Assembly (NCBI RefSeq): GCF_003813905.1
Contig: NZ_RPFJ01000002.1
Coordinates: 62,001 to 126,000 of the forward strand
Reading direction: 5' to 3'
DNA: 64,000 bases
Origin: Aureibaculum marinum
GTDB taxonomy: Bacteria > Bacteroidota > Bacteroidia > Flavobacteriales > Flavobacteriaceae
Shown: piece after piece, positions 62,929 through 64,000 of the stretch
Layout of the letters: each line of letters starts with the position of its first letter
How positions within the stretch are numbered: position 1 is the stretch's first letter
Made by a program: the position numbers and the translations under genes
The notes under the pieces: model-generated
What the model saw: only the letters and a program-made list of their open reading frames with translations
The model's database searches: none
What the model was told of the DNA's origin: nothing

Positions 62929-63768
62929 ATGAAATCAAATTATTTCCCCCTTTTTCTTTTAACTTTTACTTTATTTATTGGATGTAAAACTAGTCAAACT
63001 AGCACTCAAACCTACAAAAAAAACACTACTAATCAAGAGGTCAAAACACCAATTAGAGAATACTCTGTTTTAGCAACCTTATGGCAACAACATGCTGCTG
63101 AATATAGAGCTTTAACCTATCAAGCTTATAATATTGCCAAAATTCAATTAGAATCAATTCTTGCTAACTCTTCTAACACTACAAAACCCCTAGCTATTGT
63201 TACAGACATTGACGAAACGCTACTTAACAATAGTGCATTCAATGGCAAACTTATTGAACTAAATGAAGACTATACAGATTCTAGGTGGATTGAATGGGGT
63301 AAAGAAGAAAAAGCTGGAATAGTACCCGGTGCACTTGAGTTTTTTAACTATGCTAAAAGTAAAAATATAGAAATTTTTTACATTACCAATAGATTAGAAA
63401 TACAAAAAAACGAGACGCTTTCAAATTTAAAAAAATTAAACTTTCCTTATGCAGATGAGCAGCACTTATTACTAAAACAAGATACCAGTGGTAAAGAAAC
63501 TAGGAGAATTCAAGTTCAAAAAACTCATAATATTATAATGCTAATAGGTGATAACCTTTCTGATTTTTCACCGTTATTTGATAAAAAACCTACAAAAAAA
63601 AGGAATGAATTGGTTGATATTTTAAAAAATGCTTTTGGTACTAAATATATTGTATTACCAAACCCAATGTATGGCGATTGGGAAACTAAAGGTATCTTAG
63701 AAGGGAAATATAATTGGACTGATTTTCAGAAAGATTCAATCAGAAAAAGCAAAATTAAATCTTATTGA
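62929..63768 (+). CDS. 5'-nucleotidase, lipoprotein e(P4) family
   Basis: A 279-residue HAD-superfamily acid phosphatase, class C. I start at the ATG at 62929 (MKSNYFPLFLLTFTLFIGC), which gives a lipobox ending in FIGC; a TTG at 62914 is less likely. The first HAD motif VTDIDETLLNNSAF holds the nucleophile Asp, then FYITNRLE and GDNLSDFSP for motifs 2 and 4. Family members hydrolyse nucleotide monophosphates at the outer membrane, supplying nucleosides and phosphate. The partial CvfB-like gene begins 4 bases after its stop. Confidence 0.92.
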   Translation: MKSNYFPLFLLTFTLFIGCKTSQTSTQTYKKNTTNQEVKTPIREYSVLATLWQQHAAEYRALTYQAYNIAKIQLESILANSSNTTKPLAIVTDIDETLLNNSAFNGKLIELNEDYTDSRWIEWGKEEKAGIVPGALEFFNYAKSKNIEIFYITNRLEIQKNETLSNLKKLNFPYADEQHLLLKQDTSGKETRRIQVQKTHNIIMLIGDNLSDFSPLFDKKPTKKRNELVDILKNAFGTKYIVLPNPMYGDWETKGILEGKYNWTDFQKDSIRKSKIKSY

Positions 63769-63772
63769 TAGA

Positions 63773-64000
63773 ATGATAACTTTAGGTAAATATAACAAAC
63801 TAACTATTTTAGAAAAGACAGAGAATGGACTTATTCTAAAGGACAATACTAACGAAAAAGTTCTTTTACCAACTAAATATTGTCCTAAAAAGTATGAACT
63901 AAAAAGTGTTATTGAGGTATTTATTTATCATGATAATAAAGGTAAAAAAATAGCTACCACACAAAAACCAAAACTAGAACGGTATCAATTTGCATTGCTT
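63773..64000 (+). CDS. CvfB-like S1-domain RNA-binding protein, 3'-truncated
   Basis: A frame starting with ATG at 63773 stays open to the window end (76 residues). It begins MITLGKYNKLTILEKTENGL and continues with KVLLPTKYCPKK, ELKSVIEVFIYHDNKGK and IATTQKPKLERYQFA. This opening (GKYN.L.......GL.L) followed by LPxKY and IATTxKP is characteristic of the CvfB family, which has several S1-like domains and a C-terminal winged helix. Its role in other bacteria is virulence or gene control through RNA. The rest of the gene lies outside the window. Confidence 0.85.
   Translation, partial: MITLGKYNKLTILEKTENGLILKDNTNEKVLLPTKYCPKKYELKSVIEVFIYHDNKGKKIATTQKPKLERYQFALL

Overview
The window is chromosomal DNA from a member of the Bacteroidota, most likely the family Flavobacteriaceae. 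The evidence is its low GC content, near absence of Shine-Dalgarno sites, promoters of the TTTG / TAnnTTTG type, the gliding and type IX secretion genes gldJ, porU and porV side by side, a SusC-like TonB receptor, many lipoproteins and a 6S RNA gene beside zapA. Genus cannot be fixed from what I see. Coding density is high, no gap exceeds 300 bases, and I see no tRNA, rRNA, CRISPR array, insertion sequence or prophage.

Layout. 1-2631: a three-gene ABC export system (adaptor cut by the window edge, permease, ATPase). 2748-5487: CbpA/CbpM chaperone pair, cupin, VOC and NTF2-like proteins. 5493-14182: housekeeping genes (folD, ffh, the NAD-salvage pair pncB-pncA, aroQ, xerD, a class IV aminotransferase, rny). 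14256-15104: a zapB-like gene, zapA and a 6S RNA candidate with their own promoter. 15219-21690: M23 peptidase, TonB receptor, then an ECF sigma factor, a membrane protein with three cytoplasmic repeats, a Spy-like periplasmic protein, and a small secreted protein with a strong promoter. 21829-34269: ABC-F ATPase, thioredoxin-fold lipoprotein, DEAD-box helicase, UMF1 transporter, M48 protease, hydrolase, MsrB, DinB, phospholipase-D lipoprotein, glycoside-hydrolase-like lipoprotein. 34491-42483: murF, gldJ, porU, porV (wall synthesis and T9SS/gliding). 42566-48733: cdd, truncated hemoglobin, KAS III, a duplicated beta-barrel protein ending in a perfect palindrome, PafA-type phosphatase, mlaEF. 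48774-56642: DUF389, mannose-1-P guanylyltransferase, SprT-like, SDR, amidohydrolase, beta-helix-like lipoprotein, glutaminyl cyclase. 56663-64000: rpmE2, nhaA, a TPR membrane protein, PBP1A, three exported proteins and the start of a CvfB-like gene.

Most of the window is ordinary core genome. The parts most worth a second look are the sigma factor / repeat protein / Spy-like cassette (19571-21196), the ABC-F protein with one entirely degenerate ATP site (21829-23454), the structured leader of the DEAD-box helicase (25159-25247), the 46-bp perfect palindrome that includes a stop codon (45361-45406), and the duplicated domain protein beside it. I did not find an unmistakable new system, and the claims for these loci are hypotheses.
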